Source: Micromonospora narathiwatensis (lineage in GTDB: Bacteria; Actinomycetota; Actinomycetes; Mycobacteriales; Micromonosporaceae). Taken from it: a DNA stretch of 64,000 nt. Position 1 is the first letter of the stretch. Each line of letters begins with the position of its first letter. The notes beneath the pieces are model-generated. The model made no database searches. It was not told the DNA's origin and saw only the letters and a program-made list of their open reading frames with translations. Positions 30,364 to 38,380 of this stretch are shown piece after piece. Location: the NCBI RefSeq assembly GCF_900089605.1, contig NZ_LT594324.1, positions 6,200,001 to 6,264,000 on the forward strand, in the 5' to 3' direction. Made by a program: the position numbers and the translations under genes.

Positions 30364-30996
30364 ATGCAGCAGCGCCGCACACCGGGTGGTCAGCGTCCCG
30401 CCCATCGGCCGGGTCAGGCCGGTCGGGCGGGCGGGGCCCGGGTCCGGTCGTCGGTCCGCGACGGTGGCGTCCGCGCCGAGCCGCGCGCCGCCGGCCGGTC
30501 GCCCGGCGGCACCCGCGGCGCCGACGGCGTACGCTCCGCGAGCCGTCCCGCGGCCGCGCGGCGTACGGCGGCCGGCGGGGCGGTCAAGCGCCTCACCGCA
30601 CCCCAACCCCGGCGCTTCACCGGGCGCGCCACCGTGCTCTTCGCGGTGCTGATCGCGCTCGCCCTCGCCTACACCTACCCGGTCCGGGTCTATCTGGACC
30701 AGCAGGCGGACATCGCGCGGATGGAGGCGTCCCAGGCCGATCAGCGCGAGCTGATCGAGGGCCTGTCGGCTGAGGCGGCCAAGTGGCAGGACCCGGCGTA
30801 CATCGAGACGCAGGCCCGGCAGCGGTTCTTCATGGTCCGGTCGGGAGAGACCCCCCTGGTGGTGCTCTCCGACCCGGAGGGGGCCGCGAAGGACGCCGGC
30901 AAGGGGAAGCCGGGGCCGCCGAAGCAGCCCGACCGCTGGTACGACACCCTGTGGTCGAGCGTGCAGGCGGCCAACGCCGAGCGCCCCGCCAAGTGA
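30364..30996 (+). CDS. FtsB/DivIC-like septum formation initiator
   Basis: The 210-residue bitopic protein has a long basic, disordered cytoplasmic N-terminus (about 1-85, rich in Arg, Gly and Pro) and one membrane helix at about 89-105. An extracytoplasmic coiled coil at 110-140 follows (L-D-Q-Q-A-D-I-A-R-M-E-A-S), then the FtsB-type Y-I-E-T-Q-A-R-Q-R-F-F-M-V-R-S-G-E. It probably joins the FtsQ-L-B divisome complex. ATG at 30364 is preferred over a GTG at 30358, since GGGGAGGGG is then correctly spaced. Confidence 0.88.
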   Translation: MQQRRTPGGQRPAHRPGQAGRAGGARVRSSVRDGGVRAEPRAAGRSPGGTRGADGVRSASRPAAARRTAAGGAVKRLTAPQPRRFTGRATVLFAVLIALALAYTYPVRVYLDQQADIARMEASQADQRELIEGLSAEAAKWQDPAYIETQARQRFFMVRSGETPLVVLSDPEGAAKDAGKGKPGPPKQPDRWYDTLWSSVQAANAERPAK

Positions 30997-31007
30997 GCAG
31001 CAACCCC

Positions 31008-31187
31008 AGCGCGAGGAGCGAGCCGGTTCTGCGAGCCCCGCAGTCGCGAACGAAAGGCGAGCCCGTGAGCGCGAGGAGCGAGCCGGTTCTGCGAGCCCCG
31101 CAGTCGCGAACGAAAGGCGAGCCCGTGAGCGCGAGGAGCGAGCCGGTTCTGCGAGCCCCGCAGTCGCGAACGAAAGGCGAGCCCGTG
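31008..31187. repeat. Three perfect 60-bp tandem repeats at the start of the DUF501 gene
   Basis: Units 31008-31067, 31068-31127 and 31128-31187 are identical. Each contains a small CTGCG/CGCAG hairpin, an RBS-like GAAAGGCGAG and then a GTG ending the unit. The period is 20 codons, so all three GTGs (31065, 31125, 31185) are in frame with DUF501. The next bases diverge after AGC. Confidence 0.97.
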
Positions 31188-31742
31188 AGCGTCGTACCAC
31201 CGCAGGATCCGGCGGCGGATTCCGTACCCCTGCCGGAGCGGCAACCGGCCACCGAGGCCGACCTGGCCGCGGTGGCCGCGCAGCTCGGACGCCCGCCCCG
31301 GGGCACCCGGGCGGTGGCCCACCGCTGCCCGTGCGGCCTGCCCGACGTGGTGGAGACGACGCCCCGGCTGGCCGACGGCACCCCCTTCCCGACGCTGTTC
31401 TATCTGACCTGCCCGCGTGCGACGGCGGCGTGCAGCCGGCTGGAGTCGGCCGGGCTGATGAAGGAGATGGCCGAGCGGCTCGCCGAGGATCCCGAGCTGG
31501 CCGCCCGCTACCGGGCCGCGCACGAGGACTACCTGGCCCGTCGGGAGGCGATCGGCCAGGTGCCGGAGATCGCCGGCATTTCGGCCGGCGGCATGCCCGG
31601 GCGGGTGAAGTGCCTGCACGTGCACCTCGGGCATGCGCTCGCCGCCGGGCCGGGGGTCAACCCGTTCGGCGACGAGACCCTGGCGCTGGTGGAGAAGTGG
31701 TGGGCCACCGGTCCGTGTGTGGACGTCCCGGCGGCGGAGTGA
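31185..31742 (+). CDS. DUF501 family protein
   Basis: The 185-residue product matches DUF501: C-P-C-G-L-P-D-V-V-E-T-T-P-R, then F-P-T-L-F-Y-L-T-C-P and a C-terminal G-R-V-K-C-L-H-V-H-L-G-H. Conserved Cys and His residues suggest a metal site or disulfide, but the family has no established function. GTG at 31185, the end of the third 60-bp repeat, gives a family-like length. Starts at 31125 or 31065 would add one or two 20-residue copies of a Ser/Arg/Pro-rich repeat. It lies between ftsB-like and argA, one base before the latter. Confidence 0.87.
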   Translation: MSVVPPQDPAADSVPLPERQPATEADLAAVAAQLGRPPRGTRAVAHRCPCGLPDVVETTPRLADGTPFPTLFYLTCPRATAACSRLESAGLMKEMAERLAEDPELAARYRAAHEDYLARREAIGQVPEIAGISAGGMPGRVKCLHVHLGHALAAGPGVNPFGDETLALVEKWWATGPCVDVPAAE

Positions 31743-31743
31743 G

Positions 31744-32253
31744 ATGACGGCCGACGAGATCGTGGTCCGTCGGGCCCGTACCTCGGACGTACGCGGCATC
31801 CGGCGGCTGGTCGACACCTACACCGACGATCGGCGGCTGTTGAGCAAGGCCACCGTCACGCTCTACGAGGACGTCCAGGAGTTCCGGGTGGCGGTGGCGC
31901 CGGACGGCGCCGTGGTCGGCTGCGGGGCGCTGCACGTGATGTGGGAGGACCTGGCCGAGATCCGTACGGTGGCGGTGGACCCGGTGTGCCGGGGGCACCG
32001 GATCGGGCAGCGGATCGTCGGTGAGCTGATCGACGCGGCCCGGGAGCTGGGGGTGGCCCGGATCTTCGTGCTGACCTTCGAGACCGGGTTCTTCGGCTCG
32101 TTCGGGTTCCGGGAGATCGACGGCGCACCGGTGCCGCATCCGGTCTACGAGCAGCTGCTCCGCTCGTACGACGAGGGCGTGGCCGAGTTCCTCGACCTGG
32201 AACGGGTCAAGCCGAACACCCTCGGCAACACCCGGATGCTGCTGCGCCTCTGA
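31744..32253 (+). CDS. argA: Amino-acid N-acetyltransferase (short NAGS type)
   Basis: The 169-residue GNAT-fold protein closely follows the short actinobacterial N-acetylglutamate synthase that I remember from M. tuberculosis. Shared motifs are V-R-R-A-R-T-S-D-V, L-Y-E-D-V-Q-E-F, G-C-G-A-L-H-V and A-E-I-R-T-V-A-V-D-P, then V-L-T-F-E-T-G-F-F and G-V-A-E-F-L-D-L-E-R-V-K-P-N-T-L-G-N. It would acetylate glutamate for arginine synthesis. ATG at 31744 directly follows the DUF501 stop. The assignment rests on motif memory and not on a search. Confidence 0.85.
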   Translation: MTADEIVVRRARTSDVRGIRRLVDTYTDDRRLLSKATVTLYEDVQEFRVAVAPDGAVVGCGALHVMWEDLAEIRTVAVDPVCRGHRIGQRIVGELIDAARELGVARIFVLTFETGFFGSFGFREIDGAPVPHPVYEQLLRSYDEGVAEFLDLERVKPNTLGNTRMLLRL

Positions 32254-32286
32254 CGACCGCTTGACCGGCTCGGGCATGCTGTCTGG

Positions 32287-33528
32287 ATGCGGATCTTGGG
32301 GTGGGTCGGCCGGGGCGCGGGCGCGCTGGTGTCGCTCGCCGCCCTGATCGGGGTGGTCCGCCTCGTCGCGCCGGCCATCGCCGCCGGACCGAGCGGATCG
32401 CCGCCCGGGGTGAGCCGGCAGCTCACCTTCCTCCGCGCCGAGCTGGACCGGGGTGCGGGGGAGGACGCCCAGGCCCTGTTCCCCGAGGGGTGGTTCTTCG
32501 CGCACGTCCTCTACGGCCTGGCCCGGGTGGAGAGCGGCATGCGGCTGCCGGCGGGCGAGCGGGGCGAGGCCGTCCGGGAGGCACGCTGGGCGCTGGAGCG
32601 GCTGGAGTCGCCGGCCGGCCGGGCGCCGTTCAGTCCCGACCTCACCCCCGCCTACGGGGTCTTCTACCAGGGCTGGACGAACTGGTTGCGCGGCGGCGTG
32701 CTCGCCCTCCAGGCGCCCGAGCGGCGCGATCCGGCCGAGGTACGCCGCTTCGCCGACGTCTCGGCCGGCCTCGCCGCCGCCTTCGACGCCTCGGCCTCGC
32801 CGTACCTGGCGGCGTACCCCGGGCAGGCGTGGCCGGTGGACTCGACGGTGGCGGTCGCCTCGCTGCGGCTGCACGACACGTTGCTGCCGCCCCGCTTCGC
32901 GCCCACGGTACGGCGCTGGCTGGACGGCGTACGCCAGCGGTTGGACCCCCGGACCGGGCTGATGCCGCACCGCGTCGAACTAACCACCGGGGCGCCGGCC
33001 GAGGTGGCCCGGGCGACCTCGCAGAGCGTGATCCACCGTTTCCTCGGCGAGGTCGACCCGGCCTTCGCCCACGCCCAGTACCTGCGGTTCCGTTCGCTGT
33101 ACGTGGTCACGCCGCTGGGCCTCGGCCCAGCCGTCCGCGAATATCCGCGCGGGATGGACGGCCCGGCCGACGTGGACTCCGGGCCGCTGCCGCTCGGGGT
33201 GAGCTTCTCCGCCACCGTGGTCACTCTCGGCGCGGCACAGGTACGCGGGGACGCGGCGCTGGCCGGAGCGCTGGCGAACTACGGCGAACTGGTCGGCCTG
33301 CCGCTGAACACCCCGCACACCAAGCGGTACGCCCTGGGCCTGCTCCCGGTCGGCGACGCCTTCCTGGTCTGGTCGAAGACCGCTCGCCCGTGGGTGGCGC
33401 CGACGCCCGACCCGCCCCCGCCGACCGTGTCCTGGTGGTGGCGGCTGCCGTTGCTGTCGCTGCTGGTGCTGGCAGGTGCGCTGCCCTGGTTGCCGTTCGC
33501 CCTGGCCCGATTCCGTCGCCGGTCCTAG
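32287..33528 (+). CDS. Membrane-anchored protein of unknown function
   Basis: The 413-residue product has an N-terminal hydrophobic segment (about 10-35) and a C-terminal one (about 385-405), with a large helical domain between, probably outside the membrane. F-Y-Q-G-W-T-N-W-L-R-G-G and the many amphipathic helices recall alpha/alpha-barrel proteins of the linalool dehydratase-like type, but I cannot confirm this. The start ATG lacks a ribosome-binding site and lies six bases after CATGCT. It sits between argA and ppx. Confidence 0.72.
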   Translation: MRILGWVGRGAGALVSLAALIGVVRLVAPAIAAGPSGSPPGVSRQLTFLRAELDRGAGEDAQALFPEGWFFAHVLYGLARVESGMRLPAGERGEAVREARWALERLESPAGRAPFSPDLTPAYGVFYQGWTNWLRGGVLALQAPERRDPAEVRRFADVSAGLAAAFDASASPYLAAYPGQAWPVDSTVAVASLRLHDTLLPPRFAPTVRRWLDGVRQRLDPRTGLMPHRVELTTGAPAEVARATSQSVIHRFLGEVDPAFAHAQYLRFRSLYVVTPLGLGPAVREYPRGMDGPADVDSGPLPLGVSFSATVVTLGAAQVRGDAALAGALANYGELVGLPLNTPHTKRYALGLLPVGDAFLVWSKTARPWVAPTPDPPPPTVSWWWRLPLLSLLVLAGALPWLPFALARFRRRS

Positions 33529-33691
33529 CTCCCCCGGGCGCGCCTGTTGCGGCGCTGCCTGGCCGGCATGCCGCGGCGTGCGCCACGTCGCCGGTCCGGC
33601 GTGGTCGGAGCGGTCGGGATGCCGCGAGGTGGGCGACGTGCGGGCGCGGGCTTTCGGACCGCCACCGCCTCGGGGAGGGCCCGGCCTGCCG

Positions 33692-33704
33692 TAGGGTTGC
33701 TGCC
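33692..33704 (+). promoter_or_regulatory. -10-like TAGGGT for a leaderless ppx transcript
   Basis: TAGGGT at 33692-33697 is followed by seven bases and the GTG at 33705. The 176-base spacer before it holds no coding frame that I can support. Confidence 0.5.
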
Positions 33705-34646
33705 GTGACGACGCGCGTGGCCGCCATCGACTGCGGGACCAATTCGATCCGACTGCTGGTCGCCGACCTGCCCGAGCCGGCGGCCGGCCCGCAGGCGCCG
33801 CTGGTGGACCTGTGCCGCCGGATGGAGATCGTCCGGCTGGGCCAGGGCGTCGACCGGACCGGCCGGCTCGCGCCGGAGGCGATCGAGCGGACCCGGGTGG
33901 CGCTCGCCGACTACGCGGCCGAGATCGAGAAGTTCGGTGCGGAGCGGGTCCGGATGTGCGCCACGTCGGCGACCCGGGACGCCAGCAACGCCGCCGACTT
34001 CCGGGCGATGGTCGAGCAGACCCTCGGCGTGCCGCCCGAGGTGGTCACCGGCGACGAGGAGGCCCGGCTCTCGTTCACCGGCGCGGTGCGCGGGCTGCCC
34101 GCCGACGCCAAGGCGCCGTACCTGGTGGTCGACATCGGCGGCGGCTCGACCGAGTTCGTGGTCGGCACCCGCGAGGGCGGGGTCCAGGCGGCCGTGTCGA
34201 TGGACATCGGCTGTGTCCGGATGACCGAGCGGCACCTGCACGGCGATCCGCCCAGCCTCGACCAGGTCGCCGCCGCGCAGGCCGACATCGCCGTGGCGGT
34301 GGACCGGGCGCTGGAGGTGGTGCCGGGGCGCGAGGCGGCCACGCTGGTCGGCCTCGCCGGGTCGGTCACCACCGTCGTCGCCGTCGCCCAAGGGCTCCAG
34401 GCGTACGACCCGGAGCGCATCCACCACGCCCGGGTGTCGTACCAGCAGGTCGCGGAGGTCACCGCCGACCTGCTGGCGAAGACCCGCGAGCAGCGGCTGG
34501 CCATCCCGGTGATGCATCCCGGCCGGGCCGACGTGATCGGGGCGGGCGCGCTGGTGCTGCGGGTCATCATGGAGCGCGCCGGGATGCCCTCCGTCGTCGC
34601 CTCCGAGCACGACATCCTCGACGGTATCGCCTGGAGCCTCGCCTAG
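33705..34646 (+). CDS. ppx: Ppx/GppA family exopolyphosphatase
   Basis: The 313-residue protein has the ASKHA phosphatase motifs A-I-D-C-G-T-N-S-I-R-L-L at the N-terminus and V-V-D-I-G-G-G-S-T-E-F in the middle, and A-T-S-A-T-R-D-A between them. It should release phosphate from polyphosphate or hydrolyse pppGpp. The short length, without the C-terminal HD domain of E. coli Ppx, is the actinobacterial form. GTG at 33705 is supported by both the family start and the -10-like hexamer. Confidence 0.93.
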   Translation: MTTRVAAIDCGTNSIRLLVADLPEPAAGPQAPLVDLCRRMEIVRLGQGVDRTGRLAPEAIERTRVALADYAAEIEKFGAERVRMCATSATRDASNAADFRAMVEQTLGVPPEVVTGDEEARLSFTGAVRGLPADAKAPYLVVDIGGGSTEFVVGTREGGVQAAVSMDIGCVRMTERHLHGDPPSLDQVAAAQADIAVAVDRALEVVPGREAATLVGLAGSVTTVVAVAQGLQAYDPERIHHARVSYQQVAEVTADLLAKTREQRLAIPVMHPGRADVIGAGALVLRVIMERAGMPSVVASEHDILDGIAWSLA

Positions 34647-34687
34647 CCATCGGGACGGCATCGTCGGGAAGCATCGTGGGTGGTGCT

Positions 34688-34720
34688 GGGGTGCCCGGCG
34701 GTGGGACGACCGAGCACCCC
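34688..34720. terminator. Terminator between ppx and the convergent 34738 gene
   Basis: GGGGTGC at 34688-34694 pairs with GCACCCC at 34714-34720, between two convergent genes. The stem is seven bases with a long loop, so it is a modest terminator. Confidence 0.55.
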
Positions 34721-34737
34721 TTGGGGACGCTGAGCTG

Positions 34738-35427
34738 TCAGCGGCTCTGGCGCGGCCAGTCCGACGATCGCTTGGGCCGGTCGCCGGAACCGCCCGACGA
34801 CAGGGAGCCGGCCCAGTCCGAAGTGCTGGTCCAGTCCGAACTACCGGACCCGCTCGAAGTGCCGGCCCGAACCAACTCCGGCTCGGGGGTCCCGCTCGGT
34901 GTGCCCGGGCCGAGACCGTCCGCGCCCAGCGGGCGATCCCGTTGCGTTGTGGGCGAGAGGATCTCGTCTGGTTCCAGCGCCGCGGTATTGTCGGCCACGG
35001 GCTGCGGCCACCGCTGCCACCGGCGGACGCTGACCACCGCGACGAGCAACAGCGAGCCCACCAGCAGGGTCGTCCCGCTCCGGACCGGGGCTGCCAGGTC
35101 GACCTGCTGGCCGGCCAGGGTCGGTTTGTGGTTCACGAGCTTCATCAACGAGGTCGGGCTGAACAGCAGGCCCAGGTAGCTGGCCGAGTAGAAGAGGCCG
35201 GTCAGTGCCGCGCCCAGCGGCGAGAACCGGAGCGTGGCGATGATTCCGAGCAGGATCCCAGCAGCCGCCAGCACCAGCGCGGGGCGGACGAAGTCGCCGC
35301 TGTCCAGGACACCGCCGTCTTGTGCGTCCGCGAACGCCTGCGCTGACCGATCCTGGCCGAGGGCGAAGAGGACCCAGGCCAGCGGGCCCACGATGGCTGC
35401 GGCGATCACGGTTCCGATGTGTCGCAT
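34738..35427 (-). CDS. Small polytopic membrane protein with Ser/Gly-rich tail, function unknown
   Basis: The 229-residue product has four predicted membrane helices in its first 145 residues (for example I-A-A-A-I-V-G-P-L-A-W-V-L-F and L-L-V-G-S-L-L-L-V-A-V-V) and a hydrophilic C-terminal tail of about 80 residues. The tail is rich in Ser, Gly, Asp and Trp (S-D-W-T-S-T-S-D-W) and presumably cytoplasmic. The start at ATG 35427 is supported by TACCTT six bases upstream. An ATG 14 codons earlier is the alternative. I do not recognise the family. Confidence 0.75.
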   Translation of the reverse strand: MRHIGTVIAAAIVGPLAWVLFALGQDRSAQAFADAQDGGVLDSGDFVRPALVLAAAGILLGIIATLRFSPLGAALTGLFYSASYLGLLFSPTSLMKLVNHKPTLAGQQVDLAAPVRSGTTLLVGSLLLVAVVSVRRWQRWPQPVADNTAALEPDEILSPTTQRDRPLGADGLGPGTPSGTPEPELVRAGTSSGSGSSDWTSTSDWAGSLSSGGSGDRPKRSSDWPRQSR

Positions 35428-35439
35428 CGGGGCAAGGTA
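35428..35439 (-). promoter_or_regulatory. -10-like TACCTT for a leaderless start at 35427
   Basis: On the minus strand TACCTT (35439-35434) is followed by six bases and the ATG. This decides the start of the gene in the absence of a ribosome-binding site. Confidence 0.5.
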
Positions 35440-35560
35440 CCGATCATCCTCGTGGATCAGCGGGCCCATAAGCGAAATTTAAGGGCCGGCACAGAACCGA
35501 TCCGTCCGCGACCCGAGCGGCGCGGCCGTCGACGTGACCCAGCGCCACGAGTGAGCGAAC

Positions 35561-36190
35561 TCAGGCGCTCTCCGCGGCGAGGCGGGCGCCGAAGCCGAGC
35601 AGGGCCACCCCGGTCAGCCCGTCGAGCCAGCGCCGCACCCGTCGCCGGGACAGCACCAGGCGGACCCGGTTCAGCGCCGTGACCAGCACCATCAGGTACG
35701 TCAGGCTGAGCACCGCGTGGCTGAACGCGAAGGCGAGCAGCACCTCCAGGGGCGCCGACGGGCCGACGAACTGCGGCAGCACGGCCAGATAGAACGCCAG
35801 CACCTTGGGGTTGGTGATGTTGGACAGGAAGCCCTGCCGGAAGCCGGTGAGCGCCTGTCCGGGCGTATCCGCCGCCTTGCCGGCCAACGGGGGGTAGCTG
35901 CCGCGCCAGGCCGAGCGCCACGCCTGCACCCCGAGGTAGAGCAGGTACGCCACCCCGGCCCAGCGGATCGTCTCGAACAGCGGCTGGGAGCGGACGACGA
36001 GCGCGCCCAGCCCGGCCGCCGCGGTGCCGCCCTGTACGGCGTTCGAGCTGGCCACCCCGATCGCGCTCCACCTGCCACGCCGGCGTCCGGCGGCCAGGGT
36101 GTTGCGGGTCACCACGGCGAAATCCGGTCCCGGGATCAGGACCAGCACCAGGGCGAAGACCAGGAACGAGGCGTAGCTGCTCCATGACAT
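35561..36190 (-). CDS. LysE/RhtB family exporter
   Basis: The 209-residue inner-membrane protein has about six helices and the LysE signature L-I-P-G-P-D-F-A-V-V-T-R-N near the N-terminus, then G-F-L-S-N-I-T-N-P-K in the middle. The family exports amino acids or derivatives, and the substrate is unknown. ATG at 36190 fits the family start and lies six bases after TACGTT. A longer frame upstream crosses the padR promoter and is rejected. It is divergent from padR, so it may share that regulator. Confidence 0.88.
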   Translation of the reverse strand: MSWSSYASFLVFALVLVLIPGPDFAVVTRNTLAAGRRRGRWSAIGVASSNAVQGGTAAAGLGALVVRSQPLFETIRWAGVAYLLYLGVQAWRSAWRGSYPPLAGKAADTPGQALTGFRQGFLSNITNPKVLAFYLAVLPQFVGPSAPLEVLLAFAFSHAVLSLTYLMVLVTALNRVRLVLSRRRVRRWLDGLTGVALLGFGARLAAESA

Positions 36191-36202
36191 GCCCTCAACG
36201 TA
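36191..36202 (-). promoter_or_regulatory. -10-like TACGTT for a leaderless lysE-type transcript
   Basis: TACGTT on the minus strand (36202-36197) is followed by six bases and the ATG at 36190. Confidence 0.48.
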
Positions 36203-36232
36203 CGGCCGGTCCGGCGGAGAACTACTGTTTTC

Positions 36233-36269
36233 TTGACGGTACTCCGCAATCCACAGTACTGTGCCAGAC
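36233..36269 (+). promoter_or_regulatory. padR promoter with overlapping 12-bp palindromic operator
   Basis: TTGACG at 36233-36238 and TACTGT at 36257-36262 are separated by 18 bases. TACTGT is inside the perfect palindrome CACAGTACTGTG (36252-36263). A related half, ACTACTGT, lies upstream at about 36221. A regulator bound here would block RNA polymerase at the -10. Transcription would begin at about 36270, the proposed GTG start. Confidence 0.68.
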
Positions 36270-36602
36270 GTGGATACGACGCAGCTCCTCAAGGGCGTGC
36301 TCGACCTGGCCGTTCTCGCCGTGCTCAGGGACGAGGACGGCTACGGTTACGACATCCTCCGCCGGCTGCGCGAGGCCGGCCTGGAGGAGGTCGGCGACGC
36401 CTCGGTCTACGGCACCCTGCGCCGGCTCTTCGCCGCCGGCCTGCTCACCACCTACGTGGTGCCGAGCGAGTCCGGCCCGCACCGCAAGTACTACGCGCTC
36501 AACGCCGCCGGCCGGGACCAGCTAGCCCGCTCCGGCAAGACCTGGCGCTCGTTCGCCACCACCATGGACGCACTGCTCGACGATCGGGGGATGGCGGCAT
36601 GA
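36270..36602 (+). CDS. PadR family transcriptional regulator
   Basis: The 110-residue winged-helix protein has the PadR pattern L-L-K-G-V-L-D-L-A-V-L-A-V-L, G-Y-G-Y-D-I-L-R-R-L, G-D-A-S-V-Y-G-T-L-R-R-L and H-R-K-Y-Y-A-L. GTG at 36270 fits a leaderless transcript from the promoter just upstream. A GTG at 36261 would add three residues. Its stop overlaps the HAAS gene as ATGA, the usual PadR/HAAS pairing in which the regulator controls a membrane partner and itself. Confidence 0.92.
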   Translation: MDTTQLLKGVLDLAVLAVLRDEDGYGYDILRRLREAGLEEVGDASVYGTLRRLFAAGLLTTYVVPSESGPHRKYYALNAAGRDQLARSGKTWRSFATTMDALLDDRGMAA

Positions 36603-37648
36603 CCGTCACTGGGCAGGAGATCGCGGACTACGTCGACCGGGTGCGGGCCGCCCTCGCCGATCTACCACCCGCCGTCCGCGACGAGTTGACCGAGGACCTG
36701 CCGGAACACCTGGCCGAGGTGGCCGCGGAGGCCGACGGCACGCTGGTCGACCGGCTGGGCACCCCGGAGGCGTACGCGGCCGAACTGCGCGCCGCCGCCG
36801 GCGCCGACGGCGAGCGTGGACGCTCGTCGCTCGACCGGCGGTACAGCGCCCTCCGGAAGCGGCTCGCCGCCCTGTTGCTCGGCCTGGACACCCGGCTCGG
36901 CCCACTGCTCGGGTACGCCTCGGCGAGCGAGTTCCTCCGGCCGCTGCGCCCGGCCTGGTGGCTGGTTCGCGGCTGGCTGGCCGCGCTGCTGATCTCCGCC
37001 CTGCTCGGGGAGCCGTCCGGGCTGCTGCCCCGGCTCAGCGGCAACGTGCTGGCCGGCCTGTTCCTGCTCGCCGGCACGGTCCTCGCCTCGGTCTGGCTGG
37101 GGCACCGCTCCGGCGGCCTGCGGGGCTGGCCACGGCGGCTGCTGCGCGTCGGCACGGCCGCTCTGCTGCTCTTCGCCGTCGCCGCGTTGCTGAACGTGGA
37201 CCAGCACGCCAGCTCGGACGAGTTCCGCAGCTACCACGAGGTCTCGGTGGGCAACCCGTACGACTCGATCCAGGACGTCTTCGTCTACGACGAGCATGGT
37301 CGACTGGTGCCCAACGCCCGGTTGTTCGACCAGAACGGCGTACCGATCCGGCTCGGCTATCCAACCTGCGACGACCCGCGCTGGCAGGCGGCGCCGCCGC
37401 GGAACGTCTACCCGTACTGCCCGGAGCAGGCTCCCTTCGCGCTGCCCATGCCGAGCGAGAGCGCCCCGCCCGCGCCGACCGACAGCCCGCCGGCCGAGAG
37501 CGCGCCGACCGACAGCGCGTCGCCCACGCCGACGCCGAGCGGAAGCGCGCCGGCGACGCCGACCGACAGCGCCCCGGCCGCGCCGACCGCGAGCGCGCCG
37601 ACCGGGGCGCCGGAGCGGACTCCGCCGGAGCCGATCCCGACCCGCTGA
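36599..37648 (+). CDS. HAAS-domain (DUF1700-like) membrane protein with Pro/Ser/Thr-rich tail
   Basis: The 349-residue product starts with a HAAS signalling domain: Y-V-D-R-V-R-A-A-L-A-D-L-P, E-L-T-E-D-L-P-E-H-L-A-E-V and L-G-T-P-E-A-Y-A-A-E-L, residues 8-66. Three membrane helices follow at about 124-137, 148-168 and 181-200, then an outer domain with two cysteines (T-C-D-D and Y-C-P-E). Residues from 287 onward are Pro/Ser/Thr/Ala repeats (A-P-T-D-S type). HAAS domains accompany PadR regulators and are thought to pass membrane-stress signals. ATG overlaps the padR stop. Confidence 0.85.
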   Translation: MTVTGQEIADYVDRVRAALADLPPAVRDELTEDLPEHLAEVAAEADGTLVDRLGTPEAYAAELRAAAGADGERGRSSLDRRYSALRKRLAALLLGLDTRLGPLLGYASASEFLRPLRPAWWLVRGWLAALLISALLGEPSGLLPRLSGNVLAGLFLLAGTVLASVWLGHRSGGLRGWPRRLLRVGTAALLLFAVAALLNVDQHASSDEFRSYHEVSVGNPYDSIQDVFVYDEHGRLVPNARLFDQNGVPIRLGYPTCDDPRWQAAPPRNVYPYCPEQAPFALPMPSESAPPAPTDSPPAESAPTDSASPTPTPSGSAPATPTDSAPAAPTASAPTGAPERTPPEPIPTR

Positions 37649-37788
37649 GCCCGCCCGAGGGCGTCCGCCGACCGGCGGGCGCCCTCGCTGCGTCCACCAT
37701 GGACAGAACGGGTGGGGTGGTGTGGCGGGGCCCGGAGTCGGTCGCTACGGTGGCGTCTGCTCCATCGACTCCCACGAAGGGACCGCCC

Positions 37789-38268
37789 GTGTCTGAGCAG
37801 GTTGCCCTCGCGCCCGAACCGCCGGAGATCGACGACGCCCCCGCGCCGCCCCCGCCGTCCCGCCTCGGTGCCGTGCTCGGGGTGGTGGTACTCCTGCTGG
37901 GCGTCGCGGCGGCCATGCTGGTGGGGCTGCTGATCCGGGTCGGGCCGGGCGGCGACCTGCGCGACGTGTTCGCCGGCGGCGACGGCACGGCCGAGGCGAA
38001 GGCCGGCGACTGCGTCGCGGAACTGCCCCGGGTGGCCGGCGTGGAGGCGAAGCCGGCCGACGACGCCCGGGTGGTCCCCTGCGGCTCCGCCGACGCCGCG
38101 TACAAGGTGGTCGGCCGGGTGCAGGACCCGGCGGCGGCGCGGAGCCGCTCGGCGAACGCGTGCGAGCCGTACTTCCGGCCGGGTGACGACGGGTACGTCC
38201 TCTACCGGGTCGGCGACGACGGCGACGGTTACCTGCTCTGTCTCGTCCACAAGACGAACGCGAGGTGA
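37789..38268 (+). CDS. LppU/SCO3897-like membrane-anchored protein
   Basis: The 159-residue protein has a Pro-rich cytoplasmic stretch and a membrane helix at about 28-50. Its extracytoplasmic domain has the pattern A-G-D-C-V, V-V-P-C-G-S-A-D-A-A-Y-K-V-V-G-R-V, A-C-E-P-Y-F and L-C-L-V-H, with four cysteines likely in two disulfides. This is the LppU/SCO3897 family as I remember it, function unknown. GTG at 37789 follows AAGGGA at normal spacing. An open frame upstream is the shadow continuation and adds no domain. Confidence 0.8.
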   Translation: MSEQVALAPEPPEIDDAPAPPPPSRLGAVLGVVVLLLGVAAAMLVGLLIRVGPGGDLRDVFAGGDGTAEAKAGDCVAELPRVAGVEAKPADDARVVPCGSADAAYKVVGRVQDPAAARSRSANACEPYFRPGDDGYVLYRVGDDGDGYLLCLVHKTNAR

Positions 38269-38380
38269 ATGCCACTCTGCGCGCGTCTTCCGCGCGCCGG
38301 TCAGCGCGTGGCAGGCTACCCGCACGTAACACCCACTGTGCGACCAGCCGACGATGACTGACCGCTAGGAGGACGGGTCG

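Noticed and set aside
31008..31187. Short CRISPR-like array
   Set aside because: The three units are contiguous and identical, with no spacers and no Cas genes nearby.
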